Shown: piece after piece, positions 8,206-16,562 of the stretch
How positions within the stretch are numbered: the first letter of the stretch is position 1
Layout: every line of letters starts with the position of its first letter
NCBI GenBank assembly: GCA_036272935.1
Contig: DATAXP010000145.1
Location: forward strand, 1 to 28,676
Length of the DNA stretch: 28,676 bases
Direction: 5' to 3'
DNA from: DATAXP01 sp036272935
GTDB taxonomy: Bacteria; Planctomycetota; Planctomycetia; Pirellulales; PNKZ01
The notes under the pieces: generated by a model
Seen by the model: the letters and a program-made list of their open reading frames with translations, nothing else
What the model was told of the DNA's origin: nothing
Databases searched by the model: none
Translations under genes and position numbers: made by a program

Positions 8206-9981
8206 ATGTCTTTGCTCGGACGGGCGATCCTTTCGCTTGCGGTCGCTGTGGTTTTTTCCTCGCCCTCGGCATACGCCGACTCCGCGACTCGTCCGAACGT
8301 CCTGGTGATCCTTAGCGACGACCAGGGCTGGGGCGACTTAAGCGTTCACGGCAACACGAATCTCAGCACGCCGAACGTCGATTCCCTGGCCCGCGACGGT
8401 GCGCTGTTCGAGCGGTTCTTCGTCTGCCCGGTCTGCTCGCCGACACGCGGCGAGTTTCTCACCGGTCGCTATCATCCGCGGCTGGGCGTGTACAGCACGT
8501 CGGCGGGCGGCGAGCGGTTGGACCTCGACGAGACGACCATCGGCGACGTGTTTCGCGCCGCCGGCTACGCGACCGCCGCCTACGGCAAGTGGCACAATGG
8601 CTCGCAGTGGCCGTACCATCCCAATGCCCGCGGGTTCGCCGACTACTACGGCTTCCCTTCCGGCCACTGGGGCGATTACTTCAGCCCGCCGCTGGAGCAC
8701 AACGGCCAGATCGTGCGCGGCAACGGGTTCATCATCGACGATCTGACCGACCATGCGATGGCGTTCATCGAGGCGCACCGCGCGAAGCCGTTCTTCTGCT
8801 ACCTGCCGTTGAATACGCCGCACTCGCCGATGCAGGTCCCCGATCGGTTCTGGGACAAGTTCCGCGATGCCGAGTTGAAGCTGCGCGACGTCGATCCACC
8901 GAAGGAAGACGTCGACTTCACGCGCGCCGCGCTGGCCATGTGCGAGAACGTCGATTGGAATGTCGGCCGGTTGCTCGCGAAACTCGACGAACTGAAACTC
9001 GCCGACAACACGATCGTCGTGTACTTCTGCGACAACGGTCCCAACAGCAACCGCTGGAACGGCGGCATGCGCGGCCGCAAGGGCTCGACCGACGAAGGCG
9101 GCGTGCGTTCGCCGCTGTTGATGCGCTGGCCGGGACACATCCCCGCGGGAACGAAGGTGCCACAGATCGCCGCGGCCATCGACTTGCTGCCGACGCTGGC
9201 CGAGCTGACCGCTGTGCCGGTCACTGCCAAGAAGCCGCTCGATGGCACGAGCGTCGCGCCGCTGGTGCTGGGGCAATCCACCAATTGGCCCGATCGGCTG
9301 ATCTTCTCGCACTGGAACGGCAAGGTAAGCGTCCGTTCGCAGCAACATCGGCTCGACTCCGACGGTCGGCTGTACGATCTGGCGGCTGACCCCGGCCAGG
9401 CCAACGACATTGCCGGCGAACAGCCTGACGCGGCCGCGCGGCTCCGCACCGCGGCGCTCGAGTGGCGCAGCGATGTCCTGTCGGAGCTCAACACCGACGA
9501 TGAGCGACCGTTCCCGGTCGGCTACCGTGAGTTCCCGGTCACGCACCTCCCGGCCCGCGACGGCGAGGCGCACGGCCACGTGAAGCGCAGCGCCGGCGCT
9601 CCGAACTGCTCGTTCTTCACCGGTTGGACCAACACCAGCGACCGCATCACCTGGCACGTCGACGTGGCCACGGCCGGCCGCTACGACGTGGTGATCCACT
9701 ACACCTGTACGCCGGCGAACGTCGGCGCGAACGTCGAGCTGAGCTTCTTGGACAGCGCGTGCGACGGCAAAGTGACCGAAGCGCACGACCCGCCGCTGCG
9801 CGGCATGGAACACGACCGCGTACCGCGCAAGGGTGAATCGTACGTGAAGGATTTCAAGCCATGGAAACTCGGCACCGCCACGCTGCCACAAGGCCGCGGC
9901 ATGCTCACGCTCCGGGCGCTCGACGTGCCGGGACCGGGTGTCATCGACGTGCGAGGCGTCACACTGACGCTGCTGCCATGA
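8206..9981 (+). CDS. Exported Cys-type sulfatase with C-terminal accessory domain
   Basis: Secreted arylsulfatase-like enzyme of 591 aa. A signal peptide (AILSLAVAVVFSSPSAYA-DS) precedes the catalytic domain RPNVLVILSDDQGWGD (metal Asp 38-39). The formylglycine motif CSPTR is at residues 77-81 in CPVCSPTRGEFLTGRY. TAAYGKWHNG, LNTPHSPM and YFCDNGPNSNR complete the active-site pattern. After ~residue 440 a linker leads to a beta-rich C-terminal domain (TSDRITWHVDVATAGRYDVV onward) like the CBM6/CBM35-like modules often attached to planctomycete hydrolases (inference). ATG 8206 is preceded by GAGG at 8-nt spacing; the frame runs further upstream but reads as non-coding there. The stop overlaps the next start (ATGA), so the ThuA gene is translationally coupled. 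The substrate is unknown. Confidence 0.93.
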   Translation: MSLLGRAILSLAVAVVFSSPSAYADSATRPNVLVILSDDQGWGDLSVHGNTNLSTPNVDSLARDGALFERFFVCPVCSPTRGEFLTGRYHPRLGVYSTSAGGERLDLDETTIGDVFRAAGYATAAYGKWHNGSQWPYHPNARGFADYYGFPSGHWGDYFSPPLEHNGQIVRGNGFIIDDLTDHAMAFIEAHRAKPFFCYLPLNTPHSPMQVPDRFWDKFRDAELKLRDVDPPKEDVDFTRAALAMCENVDWNVGRLLAKLDELKLADNTIVVYFCDNGPNSNRWNGGMRGRKGSTDEGGVRSPLLMRWPGHIPAGTKVPQIAAAIDLLPTLAELTAVPVTAKKPLDGTSVAPLVLGQSTNWPDRLIFSHWNGKVSVRSQQHRLDSDGRLYDLAADPGQANDIAGEQPDAAARLRTAALEWRSDVLSELNTDDERPFPVGYREFPVTHLPARDGEAHGHVKRSAGAPNCSFFTGWTNTSDRITWHVDVATAGRYDVVIHYTCTPANVGANVELSFLDSACDGKVTEAHDPPLRGMEHDRVPRKGESYVKDFKPWKLGTATLPQGRGMLTLRALDVPGPGVIDVRGVTLTLLP

Positions 9982-10871
9982 AACGTTCTCTGCGGATCAT
10001 GGTTCTCGTCGCCGCTTGGTGCTCCGGTGCCGCGGCAGCCGAGCCGGCGACACCGACCGGACCGGTGCTGATTGTTGTCGGCCCGAGCACGCATCCGCCG
10101 GGGACGCACGAGGTAGCGGCAGGCGCTCGGCTGATGAAGCACTGTGTCGAGCATGCCGAGAATCTGCCCGGCATGCGCGCCGAGGTTTCCGAGGGCTGGC
10201 CGACCGACGATCGACTGCTCGACGATGCGGCCACGATCGTGTTCACCGGCGATATCTTCCCGCCGGCGCGGCTCCCGAATAAGGACGCGACCATGGCGCG
10301 GCTGGGCCGGATGATGGATCGCGGCTGCGGCATCGTGTGCGTGCATTACGCCACCGGCCTAGGGGCGAACGACGTGCCGGAGGACGGCCAGCATCCGCTG
10401 CTCGATTGGATGGGCGGCTACTTCGCCACGCACTGTAAACATCACCAGTCGGTCGCCAAGGTTTTCGATGCCACCATCTCGCCGGCCGAAGGGGACCATC
10501 CGGTACTGCGCGGCTGGAAGACGTTCTCGCTGCGCGACGAGCCGTACTACAACAACTATTTTGGCTCCGGCGGAATGAAGCCCGGAGTGGTCGCATTGGC
10601 CACATCGATGCTCCCGCCCGACGCGCCAAAGCGCGAGGTGGTGGCCTGGAGTGTCACGCGATCCGATGGCGGCCGCGGGATGGGAATCGTCATGCCGCAC
10701 TTCTTCAAGAGTTGGCGGAACGACGACCTGCGGCGCTCGATTATGAACGGCATCGTATGGACCGCCGGCCGCGAAGTGCCCAACGAGGGAGTGCAGACCA
10801 CGCTGCCCGACCTGACGGCCTTCGAGCCAGGCTCGATCGAGCCGCAGCCCCGCCCAGCCAAGAGGAACTAA
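9978..10871 (+). CDS. ThuA-domain protein, exported
   Basis: A 297-aa protein of the ThuA family, which has a class I glutamine-amidotransferase-like fold and was named for trehalose utilisation in rhizobia; the biochemical role in planctomycetes is unknown. A signal peptide (MVLVAAWCSGAAAA-EP) is followed by VLIVVGPSTHPPGTHE, the beta-strand and turn that open ThuA domains. IVFTGDIFPP, GCGIVCVHYATG, the HHQS segment, HPVLRGW and EPYYNNYF follow. The start ATG 9978 overlaps the stop of the preceding sulfatase as ATGA; the longer frame opening at 9861 reads through that sulfatase and is rejected. Coupling suggests the two act in one degradative route, possibly on a sulfated glycan (inference). 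Confidence 0.88.
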   Translation: MKRSLRIMVLVAAWCSGAAAAEPATPTGPVLIVVGPSTHPPGTHEVAAGARLMKHCVEHAENLPGMRAEVSEGWPTDDRLLDDAATIVFTGDIFPPARLPNKDATMARLGRMMDRGCGIVCVHYATGLGANDVPEDGQHPLLDWMGGYFATHCKHHQSVAKVFDATISPAEGDHPVLRGWKTFSLRDEPYYNNYFGSGGMKPGVVALATSMLPPDAPKREVVAWSVTRSDGGRGMGIVMPHFFKSWRNDDLRRSIMNGIVWTAGREVPNEGVQTTLPDLTAFEPGSIEPQPRPAKRN

Positions 10872-10945
10872 CCACAGGGGCACAGAGACACAGAGAAGAG
10901 CGCTCCTGAAACGCTGTCCTCTCTGTGTCCCTGTGCCTCTGTGGT
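10871..10945. repeat. Long imperfect inverted repeat, likely bidirectional terminator
   Basis: The arms 10871-10899 and 10917-10945 are complementary at 26 of 29 positions, one of the three differences being a G-T wobble, and enclose a 17-nt loop. The arms are built of CACAGAG-like units, a pattern I recall as a common intergenic repeat in planctomycetes and other environmental bacteria (recollection, not a search). It overlaps the ThuA stop and lies 9 bp from the stop of the convergent isomerase gene, exactly where a two-way terminator would sit. There is no clear T-run. Confidence 0.75.
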
Positions 10946-10953
10946 GAATTCGT

Positions 10954-11712
10954 TCACCCGGCCATTGTTTCCCACAGCAGGCGGTAGTACTGCATCACGC
11001 GGATCGGGTCGGTCGTCTGCTTGCCTTCCTCGACGAGCGTCCAGCCATTGAAGTTCGCTTCTTTCAGCAGGCCAAATAACTGTTGCCAAGGATACTTGGT
11101 GATCAAGTCGTGGATGTGGATCGTGCCCAGTCGGTTCTTCACCAGGTTGAAGTTCGCCTCGAGCCCGCCGCCGTCGAGGTCCGATGGATTGCAGTTCCAA
11201 CAAATCGCGGCGTTGGGGTGCTTCGCGACATCCATGATCGAGCGGATGTGCGGCAGCGCGCTAGTTTCCTTGCCGTGGACCTCGAGGCGGATTTGTACGC
11301 CGTAACCTTCGCCGAACGCCGCGACCTCGTTGAGCGCCTGGCCGATCTGTTCGAGCGTCTGCTGTGCCGGCACTTCCTTCGACAGAGCGTTGGGGCGCAC
11401 CTTCACGCCCGTGCCGCCGCAATCGTGGCAGAGCGTGATGAACGCCTTCGTGTCCTCGATCTGTTTCTTGAGCACCGCAGGGTCGGGCGAGTGATATTCG
11501 CACGCGCTGCCGAGGCCGACGAGCGTCACGCCACTGTCGGCGAAGCGCTTGGCCACGTCACGCCGCTCGTCGGGGCCGAGCGACGGCTCGACGCCGTGCT
11601 TATGCCCGCTGCGCAGCTCGACCCCCTTGAAGCCGGTGAGCTGGCAATTCTTGATCACCGTGGGCAGGTCCCACTCGGCTCCCCACATGTAGGTCACAAG
11701 GCCAAGCAACAT
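10954..11712 (-). CDS. Sugar phosphate isomerase/epimerase-like TIM barrel protein
   Basis: A 252-aa xylose-isomerase-like TIM-barrel protein, cytoplasmic, of the family that isomerises or epimerises sugars and cyclitols with a divalent metal. Barrel landmarks are LTGFKGVELRSGHKHG, GVTLVGLGSACEYHSPD, YGVQIRLEVHGKE, AAICWNCNPSDLD, LGTIHIHDL and NGWTLVEEGK; the Glu, Asp/Asn, His and Glu in the last four fit the usual metal ligands. I chose ATG 11712 because GGAG at 11722-11725 lies 9 nt upstream; the TTG at 11721 would abut that GGAG. No signal peptide is visible, unlike many planctomycete paralogues. The reaction is unknown. It is transcribed towards the sulfatase-ThuA pair. Confidence 0.85.
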   Translation of the reverse strand: MLLGLVTYMWGAEWDLPTVIKNCQLTGFKGVELRSGHKHGVEPSLGPDERRDVAKRFADSGVTLVGLGSACEYHSPDPAVLKKQIEDTKAFITLCHDCGGTGVKVRPNALSKEVPAQQTLEQIGQALNEVAAFGEGYGVQIRLEVHGKETSALPHIRSIMDVAKHPNAAICWNCNPSDLDGGGLEANFNLVKNRLGTIHIHDLITKYPWQQLFGLLKEANFNGWTLVEEGKQTTDPIRVMQYYRLLWETMAG

Positions 11713-11721
11713 GGCGCGCAA

Positions 11722-11725
11722 CTCC
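11722..11725 (-). promoter_or_regulatory. Shine-Dalgarno GGAG for the isomerase-like gene
   Basis: GGAG on the minus strand, 9 nt before ATG 11712, supports that start over the TTG at 11721. Confidence 0.65.
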
Positions 11726-11811
11726 CGAAGTGTGGCAAATGGAAGCCGGGTTCATTATGACTGCCGACAAGCCGCACTTCCACAATTGACGGGGCAGGCG
11801 GGCGAAGGCTT

Positions 11812-11881
11812 ACTAGCCCGAAGCGCCAGCGAGGGATTGCGCATGTACCCGCCTCTCCCTCGCTCTCCGCGTCGGGCTGGT
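11812..11881. repeat. Imperfect palindromic intergenic repeat downstream of dxs
   Basis: The left arm 11812-11836 (ACTAGCCCGAAGCGC...GAGGGA) and right arm 11856-11881 (TCCCTCGCTC...GGGCTGGT) pair with a few mismatches and one bulge around a 19-nt loop. The AGCCCGAAGCG...GCGAGGGA core is one I recall as a dispersed repeat in Pirellula-like planctomycetes (recollection). It lies between the dxs stop and the start of the isomerase-like gene, both on the minus strand, so it could also terminate the xseA-dxs transcript. Confidence 0.7.
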
Positions 11882-11891
11882 CAAGGCATTC

Positions 11892-13829
11892 TCACGCCCG
11901 GCGGGTGGCCAAGGTGCCCGAGGGTTCGCGCCCCGCGGCCAGTTCACGTACCGCGCGGACGATGCCGGCGGCGTCGAGGCCCAGTTCGGCCAGCAGTTCG
12001 CCGCGTTCGCCGTGCTCGATGAAGCGGTCGGGCACACCGAGCCGGCGCACACACGCTGCCGAGATACCTGCCTCGGCGGCCGCTTCGAGCACCGCGCTGC
12101 CGAATCCGCCGGCCAGCGCCCCTTCTTCGACCGTCAGCACCACGCCGCCGCGCTCGATGGCGCGGTTGATGGTCGCACGGTCCAGTGGCTTGATGAACCG
12201 GGCATTGATCACGCCGATCTCCAAGCCGTCTTCGCGAAGCTGGTTGGCCGCATCGACACAGTTGGCCAGCAGTGTGCCGCAGGCGATGATCGTGCCGTCG
12301 CGGCCCCATTGGAGCACCTCGGCCTTGCCCAGCTCGATCGGCGCGGCATCGCGCTCGATGGTCTGCACCGCCGCCTTGGGATAGCGCAGCGAGATCGGCC
12401 CGGGATGCTCGATCGCGAAGTCGAGCATCGCCCGCAGGTCGCTTTCGTCGCCGGGGGCCATGACGGTCATGTTCGGGAACAGCCGCATGTATCCCAGGTC
12501 GAACATGCCATGATGCGTGGGGCCGTCGGGGCCGGTGAGTCCCGCGCGGTCGAGCGTGAACACGACCGGCAAGTTTTGCAGCGCCACCTCCTGGAAGATC
12601 TGGTCGTAGCTGCGTTGCAGGAACGTGCTGTAGATGTCGACGATCGGCCGCAGGCCGACCTTCGCCTGTCCGGCGGCGAATGCCACGGCGTGCGACTCGC
12701 AAATCCCCACGTCGAAGAACCGATCGGGGTACGTGTCGCGCACGCGCTCCAGGTTGTTCCCCTGGCACATGGCGGCCGTCATCACGGTCACGTTTGGCCG
12801 CTGCAGCATCAGCCGGTCGATCGATTCGCTGACCACGTTCGTGTAGGTCCGCGTCGAGCTTTTCTTGATCGATACCACGCCATCGTCGTCGTACTCGAAC
12901 GGCGCCGGGGTGTGGAAGAACACCGGGTCTTTGGCGGCGGGTTGGAAGCCGTGCCCCTTCTCGGTGACGACGTGCAGCAGCACCGGGCCATCGAAGTCCT
13001 TGATCATCCGCAGGTACTTGCACAGTTGGCCGATGTTGTGCCCGTCGATCGGCCCCATGTAGCGGAAGCCGAGCTCCTCGAACAGCATGCCGCCGTGCAG
13101 ACCGGCCTTCACTGACTCTTTTACCTGCCATAGCATCTTCTCGACCGGGTCGCCGAGCACCGGCACCTTGCCCAGCGCCCGCACTACTTCGGTTTTCAGA
13201 CCCGTGTACAAGGGGTTCATCCGCAGGCGGTCGAGATACTCGGCCACGCCGCCGACGCGCGGGCAGATCGACATTTTGTTATCGTTCAGGATGACGAGCA
13301 GCTTCTTTTTCAGCCCGCCGGCGTTGTTCATCGCCTCGAACACGATGCCCGACGGGAATGCGCCGTCGCCGATCACCGCCACGCTGCGGCGGTCTTCCTG
13401 GCCCGGCTGCAAGTCGTCGCCGCTCTTGAATCCCAAGGCGGTCGAGACGCTGCACCCGGCGTGACCGGTCATGAACAGGTCGTAGTCGCTTTCGCCGGGG
13501 TTCGGAAAACCCGACAGACCGCCCTTGGTGCGGATCGTGGCGAACTCGTGGTATCGGCCAGTGAGCATCTTGTGCGGATAGGCCTGGTGACCCGTGTCCC
13601 AAATCAGCCGGTCATGGCTGAAATCGAACGTCACGTGCAGCGCGATCGCCAGCTCGACCACTCCCAGGTTCGACGCAAAGTGCGCCGTGCGGCTGCTCAC
13701 CAGGTTGCACAGCGCCAGGCGCATTTCCTTGGCCAACTGCTCGAGCTCGATCAGCGACAATCCTTGCAGATCGCGAGGCGACTCTATCCGTGAAAGCAAC
13801 TCGTCCATCTTCAACGTCTTTCTCCCCAT
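11892..13829 (-). CDS. dxs: 1-deoxy-D-xylulose-5-phosphate synthase
   Basis: Thiamine-diphosphate enzyme that condenses pyruvate and glyceraldehyde 3-phosphate, the first step of the MEP isoprenoid pathway. It is 645 aa; the family is about 620-650. Landmarks: LIWDTGHQAYPHKMLTGR, the ThDP/Mg motif GDG (154-156) ending in NDN (182-184), YMGPIDGHN, EKGHGF, ICESHAVAFAAGQA with the catalytic Glu, DIYSTFLQRSYDQ, DRAGLTGPDGPTHHG and LRYPK. GDGAFPSGIVFEAMNNAG differs from the usual GDGA(I/L)TGGMAFEA(M/L)N. M1 (13829) directly follows the ispA stop; M8 (13808) has GGGGAG upstream at a long 13-nt spacing, so the true start may be seven codons in. It is last in the xseA-xseB-ispA-dxs set. Confidence 0.95.
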   Translation of the reverse strand: MGRKTLKMDELLSRIESPRDLQGLSLIELEQLAKEMRLALCNLVSSRTAHFASNLGVVELAIALHVTFDFSHDRLIWDTGHQAYPHKMLTGRYHEFATIRTKGGLSGFPNPGESDYDLFMTGHAGCSVSTALGFKSGDDLQPGQEDRRSVAVIGDGAFPSGIVFEAMNNAGGLKKKLLVILNDNKMSICPRVGGVAEYLDRLRMNPLYTGLKTEVVRALGKVPVLGDPVEKMLWQVKESVKAGLHGGMLFEELGFRYMGPIDGHNIGQLCKYLRMIKDFDGPVLLHVVTEKGHGFQPAAKDPVFFHTPAPFEYDDDGVVSIKKSSTRTYTNVVSESIDRLMLQRPNVTVMTAAMCQGNNLERVRDTYPDRFFDVGICESHAVAFAAGQAKVGLRPIVDIYSTFLQRSYDQIFQEVALQNLPVVFTLDRAGLTGPDGPTHHGMFDLGYMRLFPNMTVMAPGDESDLRAMLDFAIEHPGPISLRYPKAAVQTIERDAAPIELGKAEVLQWGRDGTIIACGTLLANCVDAANQLREDGLEIGVINARFIKPLDRATINRAIERGGVVLTVEEGALAGGFGSAVLEAAAEAGISAACVRRLGVPDRFIEHGERGELLAELGLDAAGIVRAVRELAAGREPSGTLATRRA

Positions 13830-14732
13830 TTAACGATCTCGTTCAAGCACGTAACGGGCCAACGCCTCGAGCCCTTCGGCCGCCGAACCCAACGGCGCCA
13901 GCGCCTTGCACGCTTCGGCGACCAATGCCGCCGCCCGTGCGCGGCTTTCCTCGATGCCAATCAGCCCGGGGAACGTCAGCTTGCCGCGATCGGCGTCTTT
14001 GCCCAGGCGCTTGCCTGCCGCCGCTTCGCTGCCGCTGACGTCCAACAAGTCGTCGGTGATTTGAAACGCGAGCCCCATGGATTGACCGTAAGCGTCGAGC
14101 GCCGCTAACTGCTCGGCCGTCGCGCCGGCAGCCAATCCCCCCAGCTCGAGCGATACCAGGAACATCGCCCCGGTTTTGCGAGCGTGGATCGCCTCGAGCG
14201 CCGCCAGGTTCGATTCGACCCCGGTCAGGTCGTCGGCCTGCCCGCCGACCAATGCCGCCCGACCCGCGGCTCGCGCCAGGCTAGCGCAGCAGCGCGCCGC
14301 CAACGCCGCGGGGCGAACATCTTCGGCCAACACCTCGAACGCCTGCGCCAACAGGGCATCGCCGGCCAGGATGGCCAACGCCTCGCCATACACCTTGTGG
14401 CAGGTGGGCCGGCCGCGGCGCAGGTCGTCGTCGTCCATCGCCGGCAGGTCGTCGTGGATCAACGAGTACGTGTGGATCATCTCGACGGCCACCGCGGCGG
14501 GCATTGCCTCGTCACCATTCCGCGACGAATCACCGCCGCATGCCTCAGCCGCCAACAGCACCAACATCGGCCGCAAGCGCTTAGCCGGCGCGAGCAGGCT
14601 GTAACGAATCGCCTCGCCGAGCGTGGCAGGGCAACCGACCACAGGCCGGCAGTACGCCGCCAGCGATTGCTCGATCCGCGGACGCAGCGCGTCGGCATAC
14701 GACAGAAAACACGCGGAGCTGGTTTCGACCAT
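13830..14732 (-). CDS. ispA: Polyprenyl (geranyl/farnesyl) diphosphate synthase
   Basis: Cytoplasmic trans-prenyltransferase that condenses IPP with DMAPP or GPP to make C10-C20 diphosphates. The 300 aa match the family. Landmarks are LLAPAKRLRPML (IPP-binding KxxRP), the first Asp-rich motif DDLPAMDDDDLRRGRPT (from residue 94), GQADDL, the KTGAMF region and the second Asp-rich motif QITDDLLDVSG (DDLLD, 227-231), then GKDADRGKLTFPGLIG. The two extra residues inside the first motif are typical of bacterial FPP synthases; chain length is not certain. The stop abuts the dxs start, so the two are probably coupled and form a short MEP-to-prenyl route. Confidence 0.93.
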   Translation of the reverse strand: MVETSSACFLSYADALRPRIEQSLAAYCRPVVGCPATLGEAIRYSLLAPAKRLRPMLVLLAAEACGGDSSRNGDEAMPAAVAVEMIHTYSLIHDDLPAMDDDDLRRGRPTCHKVYGEALAILAGDALLAQAFEVLAEDVRPAALAARCCASLARAAGRAALVGGQADDLTGVESNLAALEAIHARKTGAMFLVSLELGGLAAGATAEQLAALDAYGQSMGLAFQITDDLLDVSGSEAAAGKRLGKDADRGKLTFPGLIGIEESRARAAALVAEACKALAPLGSAAEGLEALARYVLERDR

Positions 14733-14807
14733 GTACTTCGAGCTTACGAGCGATGGGGCCGAAAGCTATCGTTGGAAACGACTTACCGCGTCGTGAACCG
14801 ATCTATT

Positions 14808-15206
14808 CTAAAACAGAGAGCCCGGGCCGTCTACGTCGTCTGCCGAGCCGTTGGGCTCCGATGGCTCGGGCGACGGGGCGCGCCGCGACCGTTTGCCGCC
14901 GCCAGCAGGGCGTTTGCGCCCCGAACCAGAGGCGCCGGAATCGGCATCGAAGGTCGCCTCGTCGGCCAACGGCTCGGTCACTGGATTGCCTTGTTCGTCG
15001 ATGCCGGCCAGCAGCTCGATCTGCCGCTCGACGCGCCCCAGCACGCCATAGCAGTGCTTGATCAGCCCGACGCCGTGTTCGTAGCGCGACAGGGACTCTT
15101 CAAGCCCGAGCTGCCCGTCTTCGAGTTGATGCACAATCTGCTCGAGCTGGGCGAGGGCTTCTTCGAAACTGGGCGGGCAGGGAGATGACGTATTGGCTTC
15201 AGGCAC
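14808..15206 (-). CDS. xseB: Exodeoxyribonuclease VII small subunit
   Basis: Small subunit of exonuclease VII, which degrades single-stranded DNA. The first ~70 residues match the family: SFEEALAQLEQIVHQLEDGQ, LGLEESLSRYEHGVGLIKHC, then a helix ending RQIELLAG. The start is GTG 15206, supported by AGGTGA at 15211-15216 just upstream. The family is usually about 75-90 aa; this protein has an extra ~55-residue, low-complexity tail rich in Gly, Ser, Arg, Pro and Asp, probably disordered. It lies 32 bp downstream of xseA. Confidence 0.92.
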   Translation of the reverse strand: MPEANTSSPCPPSFEEALAQLEQIVHQLEDGQLGLEESLSRYEHGVGLIKHCYGVLGRVERQIELLAGIDEQGNPVTEPLADEATFDADSGASGSGRKRPAGGGKRSRRAPSPEPSEPNGSADDVDGPGSLF

Positions 15207-15210
15207 CGGA

Positions 15211-15216
15211 TCACCT
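15211..15216 (-). promoter_or_regulatory. Shine-Dalgarno AGGTGA for the xseB GTG start
   Basis: AGGTGA on the minus strand with a 4-nt gap to GTG 15206 (7 nt counted from AGG) supports the GTG start of xseB. Confidence 0.65.
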
Positions 15217-15238
15217 GCATTCCGAGGGTCGTTTGTCT

Positions 15239-16510
15239 CTACGTGCGAAATCGGTCGCTGGTTCCAGGCGCTTGTGGCGGCTCAACTTGCACGACTTTAC
15301 TGGTTGCGCGGCCGGCAGCGAATCGGGTAACTAGTTCGTCGCCGGGATGCAGCGTGGCGGTATCACGGACCACGGCGCCGGTGTCGGCGCGATGCGTAAG
15401 GCTGTAGCCGCGGCCGAGCACTGCTAGCGGGCTGAGGGAGTCGAGCCGGGCGGCGTCGCTGACCACGCGCTGGCGAGCGACATCCAAGCGGCGCGCAATT
15501 GCCTTGATCGCACGTCCTCCAAGTTCATCGAGCCGCTGAGATCGTTCGTGTACCAGCTCCAACGGCCGGCGGAAGGCGCGTCGGTCGGCGAACGTGTCGA
15601 GCCGTGCGCGTAAGGCTGCCCAGCGGCCTCGCAACCCCTTCAGCATCCGCGAGCGAGTGGCGATTAGCGCAGCGGCCAACTCTTCGCTTGCCGGCACGAC
15701 TAACTCCGCTGCTTCGCTGGGAGTCAGCGCGCGAACGTCAGCCGCCAGATCCGAGAGCGTGACGTCGATCTCGTGTCCCACGGCCGACACCACTGGGATG
15801 CGCGAAGCGCAAATCGCGCGGACCACCACTTCCTCGTTGAACGCCCACAGGTCTTCGAGGCTGCCGCCGCCACGTCCCACGACCAGGCAGTCGATCGGCA
15901 TACTCAATCGATTGGCTGCGGCAATCGCGGCGGCAATCTCGTTGCCCGCGCCGTCGCCTTGCACGCGCGTGGGGACAATGAGCACGTCGGCACCCAGCCA
16001 TCGCCGACGCAGCACTTGCAAAAAGTCGCGGATCGCCGCTCCCGTAGGACTGGTGACGAAGGCGATCCGGCGGGGGAAGCGAGGCAGCGGCCGCTTGCGC
16101 GCCGGGTCGAACAGTCCCTCGGCGGCGAGTTTCTCGCGCAGCCTTCGCAGAGCCAGTTCGAGCGCGCCCATGCCGCGAGGCTCGATCTGCCGGATCACCA
16201 GCTGATAGCTGCCGCGCGGCGCGTAGACTTCCAGCTCTCCCTGGCAGACGACTTCCAGGCCGTCTTCGAGCTCGAACCGGCAACGGGCCGCGGTGGCTCG
16301 CCACATCACCGCGCGAATCTGGGCCCGCTCGTCCTTGAGCGTCAGATAACAATGTCCCGACTGCGGCCGCGAGAGGTTCGAAATCTCGCCGGCGACCCAG
16401 ACGTCGGGGAAGTTCCCCTCGACGCAATCCTTGATCTGGCCGGTGAGGTCGGAGACGCTCAACACCGGCCGAGGGTCGTCGCTGCGCAAAGCTGATTCGG
16501 GAAAACTCAT
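15239..16510 (-). CDS. xseA: Exodeoxyribonuclease VII large subunit
   Basis: Catalytic subunit of exonuclease VII. It is 423 aa; the family is about 400-460. An N-terminal OB-fold (residues ~15-112: PDVWVAGEISNLSRPQSGHC, YLTLKD, AVMWR) binds single-stranded DNA. The nuclease domain has RIAFVTSPTGAAIRD (149-161), the hallmark GRGGGSLEDLWAFN (212-225), SAVGHEIDVTLSD (242-254) and ALTPSEAAEL. An Arg-rich coiled-coil region and the C-terminal LAVLGRGYSLTH segment complete the architecture. ATG 16510 has only a weak ribosome-binding site. It is probably the first gene of the xseA-xseB-ispA-dxs unit, 83 bp after the lipoprotein gene. Confidence 0.95.
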   Translation of the reverse strand: MSFPESALRSDDPRPVLSVSDLTGQIKDCVEGNFPDVWVAGEISNLSRPQSGHCYLTLKDERAQIRAVMWRATAARCRFELEDGLEVVCQGELEVYAPRGSYQLVIRQIEPRGMGALELALRRLREKLAAEGLFDPARKRPLPRFPRRIAFVTSPTGAAIRDFLQVLRRRWLGADVLIVPTRVQGDGAGNEIAAAIAAANRLSMPIDCLVVGRGGGSLEDLWAFNEEVVVRAICASRIPVVSAVGHEIDVTLSDLAADVRALTPSEAAELVVPASEELAAALIATRSRMLKGLRGRWAALRARLDTFADRRAFRRPLELVHERSQRLDELGGRAIKAIARRLDVARQRVVSDAARLDSLSPLAVLGRGYSLTHRADTGAVVRDTATLHPGDELVTRFAAGRATSKVVQVEPPQAPGTSDRFRT

Positions 16511-16562
16511 CGCCGTTTCAAGCCAGGTGACAGATGAACGATGTTCACCTGTTCAATATAGG

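Noticed and set aside
9861..9977. N-terminal extension of the ThuA protein
   Set aside because: It lies in the sulfatase C-terminus and reads as Arg/His-rich shadow; the signal peptide begins at ATG 9978.
12012..13115. Plus-strand open frame opposite dxs
   Set aside because: It is antisense to unmistakable Dxs motifs; its His/Arg-rich composition is that of a shadow frame.
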